Assembly: GCF_011397635.1 (NCBI RefSeq) | Contig: NC_064756.1 | Span: 39,316,133-39,380,132 of the forward strand | DNA length: 64,000 nucleotides | Reading direction: 5' to 3' | Origin: Epinephelus fuscoguttatus | Taxonomy: Eukaryota > Chordata > Actinopteri > Perciformes > Serranidae | Shown: piece after piece, positions 11,501 through 22,096 of the stretch | Position numbering within the stretch: the stretch's first letter is position 1 | How the letters are laid out: each line of letters opens with the position of its first letter | The notes under the pieces: generated by a model | Seen by the model: the letters and a program-made list of their open reading frames with translations, nothing else | The model's database searches: none | Told to the model about the DNA's origin: nothing | Program-made: the position numbers and the translations under genes

Positions 11501-11569
11501 TACCATTCACAGTGTGTTGGACAGCCCTCACCAGAGCAGGACTGGCTTTACACTGCTTGCGCCACATGA
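8505..11569 (+). pseudogene. Ginger A gene: integrase, Ulp1 protease, PHD finger
   Basis: Exons with AG/GT borders: 8505-8576 (end of the zinc-binding H2C2 module, QCPQCQARR), 8662-8895 (integrase core with VMVDYFTKWAEAYPLK and LLTDQGSEF), 8982-9088 (YHLQTNGLVEKLNGT), 9270-9438 (YSPYYLMFGREARYP), from 9526 (basic region, then a GPY/F-like GPLKIIKLDEKT), 10088-10206, 10275-10382, 10473-10535 (Ulp1 catalytic His in EGHWTL), from 10622 (KRSLYLDPLG, catalytic Asp), 11046-11110 (LCRACGEE) and 11474-11569 (CTTCCLWYHSQCVG, PHD-like). The integrase would cut and join the element ends. Ulp1-like proteases cleave SUMO-type bonds, though their role in these elements is unknown. The start of the gene was not found and the copy looks non-functional. 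Confidence 0.75.
10752..10860. repeat. Large near-perfect palindrome in Ginger A
   Basis: A 40-bp arm beginning gctgcctctcaccatggg is repeated in complement up to 10860, with one base difference and a spacer of about 28 bp. A second hairpin (ccaggtgtgctgca with its complement) follows at about 10935-10973. The block displaces the part of the Ulp1 gene where the catalytic Cys exon would be expected, so it is probably a MITE that inserted there. Confidence 0.7.
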
Positions 11570-11589
11570 ATAGGCACTGCAACAGTTCA

Positions 11590-11770
11590 GTCTGTTGCTC
11601 TTGCTGAGGTTTCTTGTGTTTTTTTTTGTTTGTTTTTTTTTCCCCCGTTAAAGGGTTTTTTTGGGGAGTTTTTCCTTATCCGCTGCAAGGGTCCTAAGGA
11701 CAGAGGGATGTCAAGGCAAATTGTGATTTGTGATATTGGGCTTTATATATAAAATTGATATTCTGTACAC
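11590..11770 (+). repeat. Fish retroposon-like tail repeat
   Basis: Contains 'ggggagtttttccttatc', 'ggtcctaaggacagaggg' and 'gatattgggctttata', phrases I recognise from a very abundant dispersed sequence of spiny-rayed fishes. It follows the PHD stop codon directly and so may serve as, or have replaced, the 3' untranslated region of the Ginger A gene. Confidence 0.55.
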
Positions 11771-12528
11771 AGCATTTGTCAAATTCCTTAAATGTGTGTA
11801 TGTTCTTGGCCAATAAAGATGATTCCTAAAGATTATTGTTGTTGTATTTGCTTCTTTTATGGTGATGGGTGAGTTTGGCTATGTGACACAGTGCTTGCAT
11901 TTCATAATTGGACTTGAATTTGGCCACTGTGTTGGTAACATGAAATTTGTCCACTTGTTTTTACCACAGGTGGCGTTTTTAATTTATTTCAGTGGGTCTC
12001 AATTGTGACTATGCAAGATTGAAGAATCTGAGTGGGTTGTTGACACTTATGTTGTATAGCATTTTGGTTACAATATGCCTTAATTTGGTCATGGTTTGCA
12101 ATCGTGTGTTTTTGTTTTTTAAATTTTTATTCAGGGTTTACTAATGTGACTGGCTAGTGACCATGCTTTCAATGTTACTGTAGATGGCATCAGTGGAAAG
12201 GATGGCAGGGACACGACTTTCAGCGGTTCCACTCAGGCATTGGTAGTTTCATTTTTCGTAATGACAATGGTTTGTATTTCCACATGGTTTTGTCAGGAAC
12301 ATGACTGATGTCCAGCGAACAGTTCCCATTGTCATGATTCAGACGAAACCGGCAAACGTGTGCGTTAGGAAGGCGAAGCGATCATGACATGTATTTCCTG
12401 GTTGTTTGCATGGGAAAAGCACAACGGGTCCACACAAGCCACGCCCACACCACATCTGTCTCTGTCACCAGTTAATTTTCACACCAGTTAATCTTGCACA
12501 CCGGTGTTTCGGATTTACTCGTTAACTC

Positions 12529-13125
12529 TGTTAACTGGCAACCTTAAGCTGAATGCGTCTATGGTTGTCGTAGTGACAGCTGTTTTCTGCCAGGAAGAGA
12601 ACATGTAGCTGTCCTCGTGAATGCCTCTTCAATGTCCTCAATGTTTTACTACAGTGTCACAACAGAACATACCTGAGTCGTCTGGAGTTTTGTTTGAGGA
12701 AACGCATGACGTACGATTACCCACGTGTTTTGTAGGCTACCTCATCTGTTGTGATGGGATTTGTTGACAACAGGAAGGAAGCAAGTTGCTTTTCCTATGA
12801 ATTTTCGTCGGAAAATAAAATGTCGCAATAACATTTTTTTTTCTTTGGAGTGTGATTGAATCTACATGTGTTCCATTCAGACTTTTTTTAAGCTCAAAAA
12901 ATTAAAACACATTTTGGCAGAGATTCGAACTCACTCCGCAAAGGGAAAAGATACAAAATACCAGCACGTTAACCACTACACTAAGACTCTCAACACTGCC
13001 CATCACATATGTATTTTACTCTAATAAGGTATACAGCCAGCTGGGTCTTATACACAGGTAGTCAGATCAACTTGTGACCACAACGTCTGTGCACTTAACC
13101 CTCTGTGGTTTCATGTTGCCTGTAA
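12529..13125 (+). repeat. Ginger B left terminal inverted repeat
   Basis: Reverse complement of 22771-23459 with scattered mismatches. Shared landmarks, outside in, are 'gaatgcgtctatggttg', 'gtttgaggaaa', 'ccta(tg)aattttcgtcgga', a tRNA-like block, and 'aaccctctgtggtttc'. The length near 0.6 kb is far longer than the TIRs of Ginger A. Confidence 0.85.
12911..12988 (-). repeat. tRNA-like block in left TIR of Ginger B
   Basis: On the minus strand the block begins GTCTTAGTGTAGTGGTTAA, a strong A-box match, and ends near GAGTTCGAATCTC, a strong B-box match, at tRNA-like spacing. Because the same block occurs at the mirror position in the right TIR, it was part of the element before the TIRs were formed or homogenised and is not an independent SINE insertion. 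No acceptor stem or CCA end is evident. Confidence 0.6.
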
Positions 13126-13298
13126 GTAACATAGTAATAATTTTTTTCCTGTTAACACTCACACAATATATCCTCAATTATGATGCAAAACGTAAAAAAA
13201 AAAAAAAAAGTGCCAAGGCCCCAAGAACACCAATAGCACTGTTCATAGGCTCGTTGTTGAGTCCTTTTGATGGCCCTTCTCACATGGTTCAGCTTTGT

Positions 13299-13300
<2 letters not shown>

Positions 13301-13366
<66 letters not shown>
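13301..13366 (+). repeat. (CT)n microsatellite
   Basis: Pure CT run of about 66 bp. Serine/leucine and arginine/glutamate frames across it are artefacts. Confidence 0.95.
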
Positions 13367-13369
<3 letters not shown>

Positions 13370-13645
13370 ACCAATGGTCTGACAACGGTTTTATCTGTCA
13401 TTTTACAATCTGGAAAACATGATTCACAAAAACAGATCACTGGAGTTCCATATTTTGCACTGTATTTGATAATCAGCAATAGAAACATGTTAAAATGTGA
13501 ATGTTGCCTTAAAGCAACACCATGCGTTCACGAATTCCCACAATGCTTACGAACCTTAAATGGCATGGATTTTAAACTTCCATGTTTTGGAATATATTCA
13601 GTAAGTATAAATATTTTAACCAAGTAAGTTTTTTTTTTTTCCCAC

Positions 13646-14825
13646 CATAAGCGTTTCTAGCCCATTTTTGGGGGTGCTGAAGCACCCCTAAATTGAATCC
13701 CAGCACCCCTAAAATTTGAGAGATTTTTTTTTTACTGTATGTACCTTTTTTAACAAGCTAGAAAAGTGTCAAAACCATACAGTACTTGGTTGCAACGTAA
13801 TATTTTAACAACAAAAATACAGCAGCACCCCCCTTGCCTCAAAAATGGTTTGAGCCACCCCATCCCTCCCACCTTTCCCCGACTCGGGCTCTGAGCGCTC
13901 TATCTGCACAGAGCAATGCGCTGCCTTCCAGAGTGGGTGATATGCAGTACCTGGCTTAAACCACGATATGTGGCACATTTCTTAACTCCTACCACTCAAT
14001 ACCAACACATTATTATCATTACCAGTCCTCATTTTTGCTGCATTTAATCGTAGGTCACTGTTTATGTTGTTAGGCAGGAGTTAGCTGACGTTTTTTTCTA
14101 GCTAGGAAACGTTACAGGTGGTCAGTACCACTGTCCTCTGTTTGAATTGGAACGAGAGAAGCTAGCTGTTGTGTCATGTGCATGTGTTAATATTAAAGCC
14201 AAGGTGCTACTGACTAGCTAACTGACTGGATGCCCATTAACATTATAACTGCTATTGTGTGTATTTATTATTGTTATTTTGTAGAATTCAAGCACTTTTC
14301 TTTTTTGAAGTATATTTTTATTTATGTATTTGTATTATATAATACAGACAAGAAGGAAAAAAGCGGAGACAAACATTGAAAAGGTCAATTACTGCTAATG
14401 TGTTAATGTTACATGCTGTGCATTGCATTTCAAATTAAAGTCCAAAAAATAAGTCCAAGGTCCATTTTTGGTATTTTTGGTACTCACTATAGGGGGCTGG
14501 TTTACTCCAGAAGCATACATACTCTTTATGTGTATGTTGAGGAGCTGCTGTATCAAAATGAGTTATCCTCCCCCAGAAATTAGGGTTACAATATGTTTCT
14601 TTTATGATTCCAATCCTCTTATGCTGTGGCTCAGCATTTAAAAAACCTTTATCAGATTTGATGGTTTAGTCAAAGACTTTCCTAAAAAAGTGTTGTGCTT
14701 TTCTTTCACAAATGTGGGAATGAAATTGAGTTAAAATGTACAAAACAGTGAAATTTATCTTGCCTGGCCGGGCAGCTCTCTGGGTGCTCAGCAACCCTAA
14801 ACCTCTGATCCTAGAATCGCCCCTG
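13646..14825. mobile_element. hAT element in Ginger B, 8-bp TSD
   Basis: Flanked by TTTCCCAC at 13638-13645 and 14826-14833. The left end CATAAGCGTTTCTAG pairs imperfectly with the complement CAGGGGCGATTCTAG on the right; the latter is a typical fish hAT terminus. Inside are the phrases 'gctgaagcacccct' and 'ctgagcacccagagag' in opposite orientation. No recognisable transposase. About 1.2 kb, non-autonomous. Confidence 0.8.
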
Positions 14826-15149
14826 TTTCCCACCTTATTTTTCCACCATTGGTACTGTGTTGCTTCAGTGTTTCAATGTAATGTAACCAAAAGTGTACCC
14901 CCTACAAATACATTGGTTGCAAATTCCTCAAAATTAGTTTAAGTATTGCACACCAAAACTGCATAACATTAAGGTCCCTCCACTGCTTACAAGTCAAGAA
15001 CACAGTTCAGGTTAGTCAAGTTAATTTTATTCAGGACAGGCAAAAATCCTATTTGTGTCTACTGACATCTTCACTGTAAAACATATGACATCCTCAGGGG
15101 GGGAGAGAATACCAGTTACACAATGAGACAAGTGGCAGAGCAAATAATT

Positions 15150-15345
15150 GCAGACAACTCATGTAAAAATAATGACCAAACAAAATCCAATTCTCTTGGT
15201 ATAGCAATCACAACTGGAATATGATGGCAGGTGACAGCCCATCATCTTCTCAGCACAGTGGATGATAACGTTGCAGTGCACCCTTGTCCTTGGCTGTAGC
15301 GGCCATGTACCAGATGGTGATGGATGGGGTGAGGATGGACTGCGA
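15150..15345 (-). pseudogene. CR1/L2-type LINE 3' fragment
   Basis: The minus strand reads SILTPSITIWYMAATAKDKG then, after a frameshift, IIHCAEKMMGCHLP, which matches the conserved region after the reverse transcriptase in CR1/L2-type fish LINEs (typically SIL...WYG...KD...LQR...A.K.IGC.LP). The 5' end is cut just at the Harbinger-side remnant of the Ulp1 exon. The 3' side runs towards 'gaataaaattaacttgac' near 15020. A short 5'-truncated LINE insertion inside Ginger B. Confidence 0.55.
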
Positions 15346-15576
15346 TGTTCAGCTGGTGTTGTCCTGGGGTCCGTTTCAGAAAGGAGGTTCAACAAACTCT
15401 GAGCCTAACCCTGAACTCTGAGCTGAGTAACTCTGAGACGGGAAACTCGGTTACAGGTTTCAGAACAGGTGATTTCAATCGGTTCAATCAACACAGTTTG
15501 TTCAACTCTGAGTTAAGCGCCTGCACCACGACTTTAAAAAGCCGTCATTAATGGAGCCCCGATACCACGATTCACT

Positions 15577-15745
15577 ATGGCAACAAGCAACAAGAAAAGG
15601 TCTGCATTTTTTACTCCTCTGGAGTTGGATTTTTAATGCGCTCATGCAGCGAATTTGAAGCTGTTTTCAGGAAGAACAGTAACACGGCTGCAGCAGCGAA
15701 GGAACGGGAGTCGGCGTGGGAGAAAATTACTGCTCAAGTCAATGC
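15577..15745 (+). pseudogene. Harbinger Myb/SANT-like DNA-binding protein, first exon
   Basis: ATG at 15577 gives MATSNKKRSAFFTPLELDF, then a stop caused by a one-base loss in a T run near 15635. The next frame continues LMRSCSEFEAVFRKNSNTA, with ERESAWEKITAQVNA before a GTAAGT donor at 15746. The W-containing helix pattern fits the Myb/SANT-like partner protein that fish Harbinger elements encode to assist transposase nuclear import and DNA binding. It lies divergent to the transposase, the usual Harbinger arrangement. Confidence 0.6.
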
Positions 15746-15864
15746 GTAAGTTTAAATTTATTTTATACATTTATGCAGTCACAATAATGTTAGGCTACAG
15801 ATGCAAACAGGTGGAATGGTATTAAAGCTAAAATTTAGTTCACTTAGATGCAATCCCACCGGCA

Positions 15865-16096
15865 AAAAAAAAACGTGGAAGCAGCTCAAGATGAAATATC
15901 AAATCAAATGTCTTTACACTTAAGACACATCACCTAAAAAGTAACTTGTTTTCAGGCAATTTTCACTTATTATTTTTCAAGTGAATGTGCTTGAAACAAG
16001 TGAAAATTGTCTGAAAACAAGTCACTTTTAGGTGTGATTTGTTTTGACTAGAAATAAGACACATATTCTTGGTATGATTTTGAGTTTTTGCAGTGT
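15865..16096. mobile_element. Hairpin MITE in Harbinger
   Basis: The arms pair around the centre: 'cacctaaaaagtaactt' pairs with 'aagtcacttttaggtg', and the right end is 'gattttgagtttttgcag'. The same MITE family recurs at 56948-57233 inside the ISL2EU element. It occupies the place where the C-terminal half of the Harbinger transposase would be expected. Confidence 0.7.
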
Positions 16097-16130
16097 GATG
16101 CAGTCTGACATTTTGAGACAGTCAATCTAC

Positions 16131-16791
16131 CTGCACATTAATGCTGTGAATGGACTTCCTATTCACATTGTCCCCTTCATTTTGTGAAGGAGCAATGATG
16201 GGAATGTGGGTTCCATCAGTGCACCCTATCACACCGGGAAATCTTAAAGAAATTAAAATTACTAATCCCAGTCTGAGGTTGCAGCACCATGTCATTAACT
16301 GAATATGATTTATAATCATACATTTTAACTGATTTCTACATCATTCACCTGCAATCCTGTGGAACTCCTCCTTGATGACCCTCACAGGTTTATGTCCAGG
16401 GAACACAACAAAAGAGTTTAATAGACATTTCAGAGCTAGGGACACTTTTCTAACAGCTCTGCAGACAATGGCCTTACTGATATTTTCTGCATCTCCAATA
16501 TTATACAGAAAACTCCCGTTTGCAAAAAAAACCCCGAAGAGCAACACAAAGAATCTGGGTAGATGAAAGTGCATGTTCATGGTTGGTGACATTGGTTATG
16601 TCACGACGGATGAGGTTATGGATATAAATGATGGAATGTGATGTGAAACGGTACCGTTCAAAAATTAAATGTTCTGGAAATGATAATGCGTCAATTCTGA
16701 GCCTGTGAATAATCTCCCGACGAATGTGTAACTCCCTCCTCAGTAACACTGCCTCTTCGTCCACAGGGTCCTCCAAGAACGGACATGCCAT
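16131..16791 (-). pseudogene. Harbinger (HARBI1-like) transposase, N-terminal half
   Basis: The minus strand opens MACPFLEDPVDEEAVLLRRE at 16791. It has RFTSHSIIYIHNLIR and LSSTQILCVALRGF, then a frameshift near 16510 into ANGSFLYNIGDAENISKA...KEEFHRIAG, an intron, and [15 protein letters not shown], holding the first catalytic Asp of the DDE nuclease. The exon ends with a donor after SINVQ. The second Asp and the Glu (the NVVER-like region) are absent, replaced by a MITE. It cannot encode an active nuclease. Confidence 0.75.
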
Positions 16792-16887
16792 GGTTGAAAA
16801 TTGTAGATTTAGAACTAGAACAAACTTTAGGATCCAACTTTACCTTGAGGACAGATGATCAAACTCGCTGAAACCCGCGCGACACTA

Positions 16888-16934
16888 ACCGAATGAATGA
16901 ATGAATGAATGAATGAATGAATGAATGAATGAAT
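16888..16934 (+). repeat. (GAAT)n microsatellite
   Basis: About eleven tandem GAAT units upstream of the Harbinger transposase start. Confidence 0.95.
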
Positions 16935-17182
16935 CACACTGCGTGTGTGGCGTAAGAGGGAGGAGACAGCTAGAAACTCGAGGTTCATTGAAGAAAACCT
17001 GCTCCCGACCAGGTTAGGTTCACAGAGTCAGTTGCTATAGTAACTGACACCGAGCTTCAGTTACCTCTCTTTCTGAAACAGGCTGGAGTTACTCTGCTTT
17101 CTCTGGTTTAAGTTACCTCCCTTTCTGAAACGGAAAACGCAGAGTTTCCTTCATTTCAGGGTTAACAGACTCAGGGAGTCCT

Positions 17183-20118
17183 GTTGACGTTGATGTTGAA
17201 CTGTGTCACAGGACCACCTGGATAGGTTTAGGCCCATGTTTTTCTTTCGCATGAAAGCCCTAAAGAAAAGAACATAATTCAGAATATTTAGTTAATGTTG
17301 TCACTAGCACATCAGCAACCATTTATCTTATTTAAGAAATTAAACACATGACAATAAATCCTGAAGTTACCTTGTTGCATCCCTACAATGTTTCAGTTGG
17401 TTTTGGGTGGCTCCGAAAGGATCAACAAATAGGGCCCGTCTGTCCTTTGGGTACATGGCCTGTTACAGACAGCATACTTTAATGTAAATGATCCTTAGAG
17501 TTGTAAAGATAGTTGAATAGTATTGTTTAAAGTGCACTTACTACGAGAGTCCAATGTCTGTCCTTGCAGATGGCCCCTATTAACGTGTCCCATTCGGTCA
17601 CATCAAGCTACAAGTAATCATTTTAGTTTTTAAAGATGGTGGCCTATATAGTAACCAATAACTTTGAAAGTAACTATCATCTTAACATTTCTCATTCCCC
17701 TTGATGTGCCATTCCATTCCTTGCTGTCATTTCGAATGAATCAATTACATGTATTTTTTATTTGGGACCTTCTTTGTTCCCCACAGAAGGTAGGCATTTG
17801 GATCTACACAAAGAAAAAAAACAGAAATATAAAATCAAATTAGCTTGCATATCAAAGATGAAAAACCTTAAGCAGTGTACAATCCACAATTACCTCGCTC
17901 TCCAACTCTCTTTCAGGTGCCAGGCTCTGCAAATCAGCTGTAAATAGTTTATACGGCCCCATTTTGGACCATAGGACCTCCCCTTTTCGTGAACTCCATA
18001 TGTCTTGGACAACTGGAAATTCAGAACATCTCAGTCATTTAAAAGAATAGGCCTATATAGCATGATTAAACTTAAGTTTACATTACAAAATATGACATAC
18101 CATTACTATAGATGAGTTGACTGGTGCCTTGAAATGTGGCTGGCAAGGGTCCAGGGGAGCTGCTGGCATGCAGAGGCGTGGAGGGGCTGGATGGTGGTTG
18201 TGGTGGGGGGTGAGCCAGAGGAGAGTTGCTAACTTTTTTTTTAGCTTTGCTGGGATCCTCTCCTCTGGCTCTTTGAAGTGGACAAGCTGGTCCACATTGG
18301 CCACTGTTTTTGATTTTACACTTTGTAGGGAGACCATTTTTCCCTTTATGGTGGTTATCATAAAGGGTCCGAGCATATCACTCTCCATCTTTCCTCCTTT
18401 GCGTTGTTGTGCCCTTATATTTTTTTAGCACAACCTCCCCAACTTGGAAGTTGTCCTCCAATAACTTTTCAAGCTTTCTTTTTATGATTTTGTCCTGACT
18501 TTTTTTTTTTTTTTTACATTTTGTGTGTCTTTTATATACTTTGTATAATTTTTTTCCCTTTCCCGTAGTTAGTTTGATGCAGAAGTCCCTCACAAACCTC
18601 CTTGTTTTCTATGAGGTGCTCTACTCTGTCTTCTGTCACCTAAGTACAAAAATGGAAAGTGTTGTTATATTTTGAGCTATTTACCAAACAGGACCCCAAA
18701 CCCTCCATGCCAAGACAAACAGCCACTTACCTCTTACTCCGTGGGCACCTCAGACGGGTATCTTGCTTCCCTGCCAAACATGAGATAATACGGACTATAC
18801 TGTGTAGTAAGTAGTTTTTTTGTTCTATGACCAAACATTGTTGCCTGTACGTATTTGTCCCATTTTGGGGGGGGTTTCCTCCCCAGTTTGTTGAGAGACC
18901 TGAAAATAGTGTTAGGGTATGTCACTACTTAAGTCTATACCATTAATGTGTCAGTCTATGACACCTGCCAACTGATGTGACTTACCTCTGGATGGTGCCA
19001 CTCAGTTTCTCCACCAACCCATTAGTCTGCAGGTGATATGGTGCACAAAACCATCGCTGAATGCCAAGGGCCTGACAGAGTCTGGCATTCACCTTAAATT
19101 CATTTTGCAGAAAAAAATAAAATTAAAATTAAAAATTTAAAAATCAGCATTCACAATATGTCTTGCTAAGACATAATATTTCTGATGAGTGTTCTACCTG
19201 ATTTTTGAATTCTGTCCCTTGGTCTGTAAGCAGTCTCTGAGGTGCACCAAATTTGTATACAAAATCAAGAATACAACTGGTGACCTCCTCTGCAGACTTA
19301 CTCTTCAGAGGGTAGGCCTCTGCCCACTTTGTGAAATAATCAACCATTACACAAATGTATTGATTACCACCCTCTGTTATAGTCAGTTTGAGAAGGTCCA
19401 TACCTACCAACTCAAATGGCTGTGTTACCTGAAAGAGTTAAATAACAATTAGACATCTTAGAAATGACTGGTATGTAAGCACATTTGGCTCAGTATGGAA
19501 CAATGAATTGCACAAATAACCTCACCTCTATTGGGTTATACTGGCTCTTTTCCTTTAGACACACCCGCTTTGCCTGACAATCAGGACACTGAGCAACCTG
19601 AAGCCACATAATATTTACCATAATGTATATCATATGCCTTAGCCAAGCAGTGAGTGAATGATATATCACATAAGAGTTTAGATTGAATTCAGTTAATTAT
19701 GGAGTAGGCTTTCAAGTAAGCTTAAAAACTGAGGCAAATTTGACTGACCATTTTGACTCACCCATTTTCAAATGTCAGCTTCCATACCAGGCCAGTAGTA
19801 GCAGCTAATAATAGCATGGTGAGTTTTCTCAACCCCACAGTGTGAACCAATGCTGCTGCAATGAAATTCTTCAAAAATGTTGTTTGCCTCTGTAGCAGAC
19901 AGCACTAGCTTTGCAAGGTGTTCCTTTTCTTTCCTCCTCCTGCAAACGTAGTGCAGGACTCCATCCGGTGAAAAGAAAACTCAATTTAATATTGATATAA
20001 CAGAAAAAATGTAGGCTACTTATTTTGGTTGATGGTATATAACATTACTTACCCTTGAGCTCAAAGGTAGAAGCTCTTCTTTTAATGGTATACCGCTGGT
20101 GCTTTGTTAATCCACCTG
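17183..20118 (-). pseudogene. Ginger B gene: H2C2, integrase, GPY/F, Ulp1
   Basis: Minus-strand exons in order: about 20053-20118 (RYTIKRRASTFELK), about 19775-19975 (H2C2 zinc module with EFHCSSIGSHCG and YYWPGMEADI), about 19535-19600 (QCPDCQAKR), 19198-19428 (VMVDYFTKWAEAYPLK, LLTDQGTEF), 18986-19092 (YHLQTNGLVEKLSGT), about 18735-18899 (YSPYYLMFGREARYP), from 18639 (basic, then LGPFMITTIKGK), 17894-18012, about 17693-17810, 17542-17607 (CKDRHWTL, Ulp1 His), 17371-17459 (RRALFVDPFG, Asp) and 17183-17259 (HQRQQD, towards the catalytic Cys). The last exon is cut by the Harbinger. The gene is clearly homologous to the Ginger A gene with several identical exon lengths. The copy is broken. Confidence 0.75.
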
Positions 20119-20459
20119 GAAAGGAATTAAGAACTTTGTAGTCCATAATTTCTTGTAGTCCAAAGTTTTGGATCCATATTTCTTCTATTTTTTTTCTGTC
20201 TTACTAAATGTCTCCCTACTTCCTACACTGTTCTAAGTTTTGACCAACTTTATATAGGTTTCCCTAACCATGATGTAATCAGGCTAGTTGGCCACAAGCT
20301 TGGCTTGCTGGGCTCAGCCATTTAGCACCCAATTTGTCCTCAGTTGATCACACTTGCAACAGCTCCTTGCATGATTGCATGAGATGGTCAACATTCACAT
20401 GAAGGTGTAACATCTTTGGTGTAAGATATAAAAAAATAAAGGAAAAAACTAAAGAAACT

Positions 20460-20576
<117 letters not shown>

Positions 20577-22096
20577 CAGTACAGGCCAAAAGTTTGAACA
20601 CATGTGGAGTTATGTACTTAACAAAAAAAGGTGAAATAACTGAAAACATGTTTTATATTCTAGTTTCTTCAAAATAGCCACCCTTTGCTCTGATTACTGC
20701 TTTGCACACTCTTGGCATTCTCTCCATGAGCTTCAAGAGGTAGTCACCTGAAATGGTTTTCCAACAGTCTTGAAGGAGTTCCCAGAGGTGTTTAGCACTT
20801 GTTGGCCCCTTTGCCTTCACTCTGCGGTCCAGCTCACCCCAAACCATCTCGATTGGGTTCAGGTCCGGTGACTGTGGAGGCCAGGTCATCCGCGCAGCAC
20901 TCCATCACTCTCCTTCTTGGTCAAATAGCCCTTACACAGCCTGGAGGTGTGTTTGGGGTCGTGTCCTGTTGAAAAATAAATGATCGTCCAACTAAGCAAA
21001 CCGGATGGGATGGCATGTCGCTGCAGGATGCTGTGGTAGCCATGCTGGTTCAGTGTGCCTTCAATTTTGAATAAATCCCCAACAGTGTCACCAGCAAAAC
21101 ACCCCCCCACCATCACACCTCCTCCTCCATGCTTCACAGTGGGAACCAGGCATGTGGAATCCATCCGTTCACCTTTTCGTCTCACAACAAAGACACAGCG
21201 GTTGGAACCAAAGATCTCAAATTTGGACTCATCAGACCAAAGCACAGATTTCCACTGGTCTAATGTCCATTCCTTGTGTTTCTTGCCCCAACCAAATCTC
21301 TTCTGCTTGTTGCCTCTCCTTAGCAGTGGTTTCCTAGCAGCTATTTGACCATGAAGGCCTGATTCGCGCAGTCTCCTCTTAACAGTTGTTCTAGAGATGG
21401 GTCTGCTGCTAGAACTCTGTGTGGCATTCATCTGGTCTCTGATCTGAGCTGCTGTTAACTTGCGATTTCTGAGGCTGGTGACTCAGATGAACTTATCCTC
21501 AGAAGCAGAGGTGACTCTTGGTCTTCCTTTCCTGGGTCAGTCCTCATGTGTGCCAGTTTCGTTGTAGCGCTTGATGGTTTTTGCGACTCCACTTGGGGAC
21601 ACATTTAAAGTTTTTGCAATTTTCCGGACTGACTGACCTTCATTTCTTAAAGTAATGATGGCCACTCGTTTTTCTTTAGTTAGCTGATTGGTTCTTGCCA
21701 TAATATGAATTTTAACAGTTGTCAAATAGGGCTGTCGGCTGTGTATTAACCTGACTTCTGCACAACACAACTGATGGTCCCAACCCCATTGATAAAGCAA
21801 GAAATTCCACTAATTAACCCTGATAAGGCACACCTGTGAAGTGGAAACCATTTCAGGTGACTACCTCTTGAAGCTCATGGAGAGAATGCCAAGAGTGTGC
21901 AAAGCAGTAATCAGAGCAAAGGGTGGCTATTTTGAAGAAACTAGAATATAAAACATGTTTTCAGTTATTTCACCTTTTTTACATGTGTTCATTCATAGTT
22001 TTGATGCCTTCAGTGAGAATCTACAATGTAAATAGTCATGAAAATAAAGAAAACGCATTGAATGAGAAGGTGTGTCCAAACTTTTGGCCTGTACTG
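20577..22096 (-). mobile_element. Tc1-type transposon, TA TSD
   Basis: The ends CAGTACAGGCCAAAAGTTTG are inverted repeats with TA on each side (20575-20576 and 22097-22098). The right inverted repeat extends through 'acacaccttctcattcaatg' and beyond, whereas the left one lacks most of that segment. The ends are therefore unequal: a deletion on the left, and a smaller loss on the right where 'gttaagtacataactcc' is absent. Contains one transposase gene, described separately. Confidence 0.9.
20653..21701 (-). pseudogene. Tc1 transposase, degraded
   Basis: ATG at 21701 opens MARTNQLTKEKRVAIITLRN with the paired-like helix-turn-helix (SVRKIAKTLNVSPSGV). A second HTH follows around SRTTVKRRLRESGLHG, then the DDE core: VLWSDESKFEIF (first Asp), the second Asp region at DPKHTS, and PDLNPIEMVWGELDRR (Glu). 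Two in-frame stops are CGA-to-TGA changes (HED*PRKGRP and KFI*VTSLRN). Frame changes occur around GL...SWTIIYFSTG and just before MTWPPQSPDLN. Length is about that of an intact Tc1 transposase (roughly 340 residues), so the gene decayed by point changes. Confidence 0.9.

Larger units (their letters stand above)
7751..12500 (+). mobile_element. Ginger-type DNA transposon A, CCGG TSD
   Basis: The left terminus TGTGCCGGATTAACTGG is mirrored on the right by the complement of TGTGCAAGATTAACTGG. A second internal motif (AATTAACTGGTGA) and 'gacagatgtg(t/g)tgtgggc' pair as well. Both flanks are CCGG (7747-7750 and 12501-12504), a clean 4-bp target duplication. Inside is a spliced gene with integrase, Ulp1 protease and PHD finger and no reverse transcriptase, capsid or LTR, which fits Ginger elements (cut-and-paste transposons with Gypsy-like integrases). 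The copy is nearly complete in outline but looks broken, and a palindromic insert interrupts the protease part. Confidence 0.85.
15367..17177. mobile_element. Harbinger element in the Ulp1 exon of Ginger B
   Basis: Starts GGGTCCGTTTCAGAAAGG, the well-known fish Harbinger end. On the right the matching CCTTTCTGAAACGG lies about 40 bp inside the junction, so the right terminus is altered. GTCCTG lies on both sides (15361-15366 and 17178-17183). Harbinger duplications are usually 3 bp, so six shared bases may include chance matches. The minus-strand Ulp1 coding sequence of Ginger B reads HQRQQD up to the right junction and resumes as QDNTS at the left one. Contains a Myb-like gene and a transposase gene, both broken. 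Confidence 0.75.

Noticed and set aside
13074-13488. Ser/Leu-rich and Arg/Glu-rich frames
   Set aside because: Translation of the CT microsatellite.
16372-16566. Plus-strand frame of 64 residues
   Set aside because: Antisense shadow of the Harbinger transposase exon.
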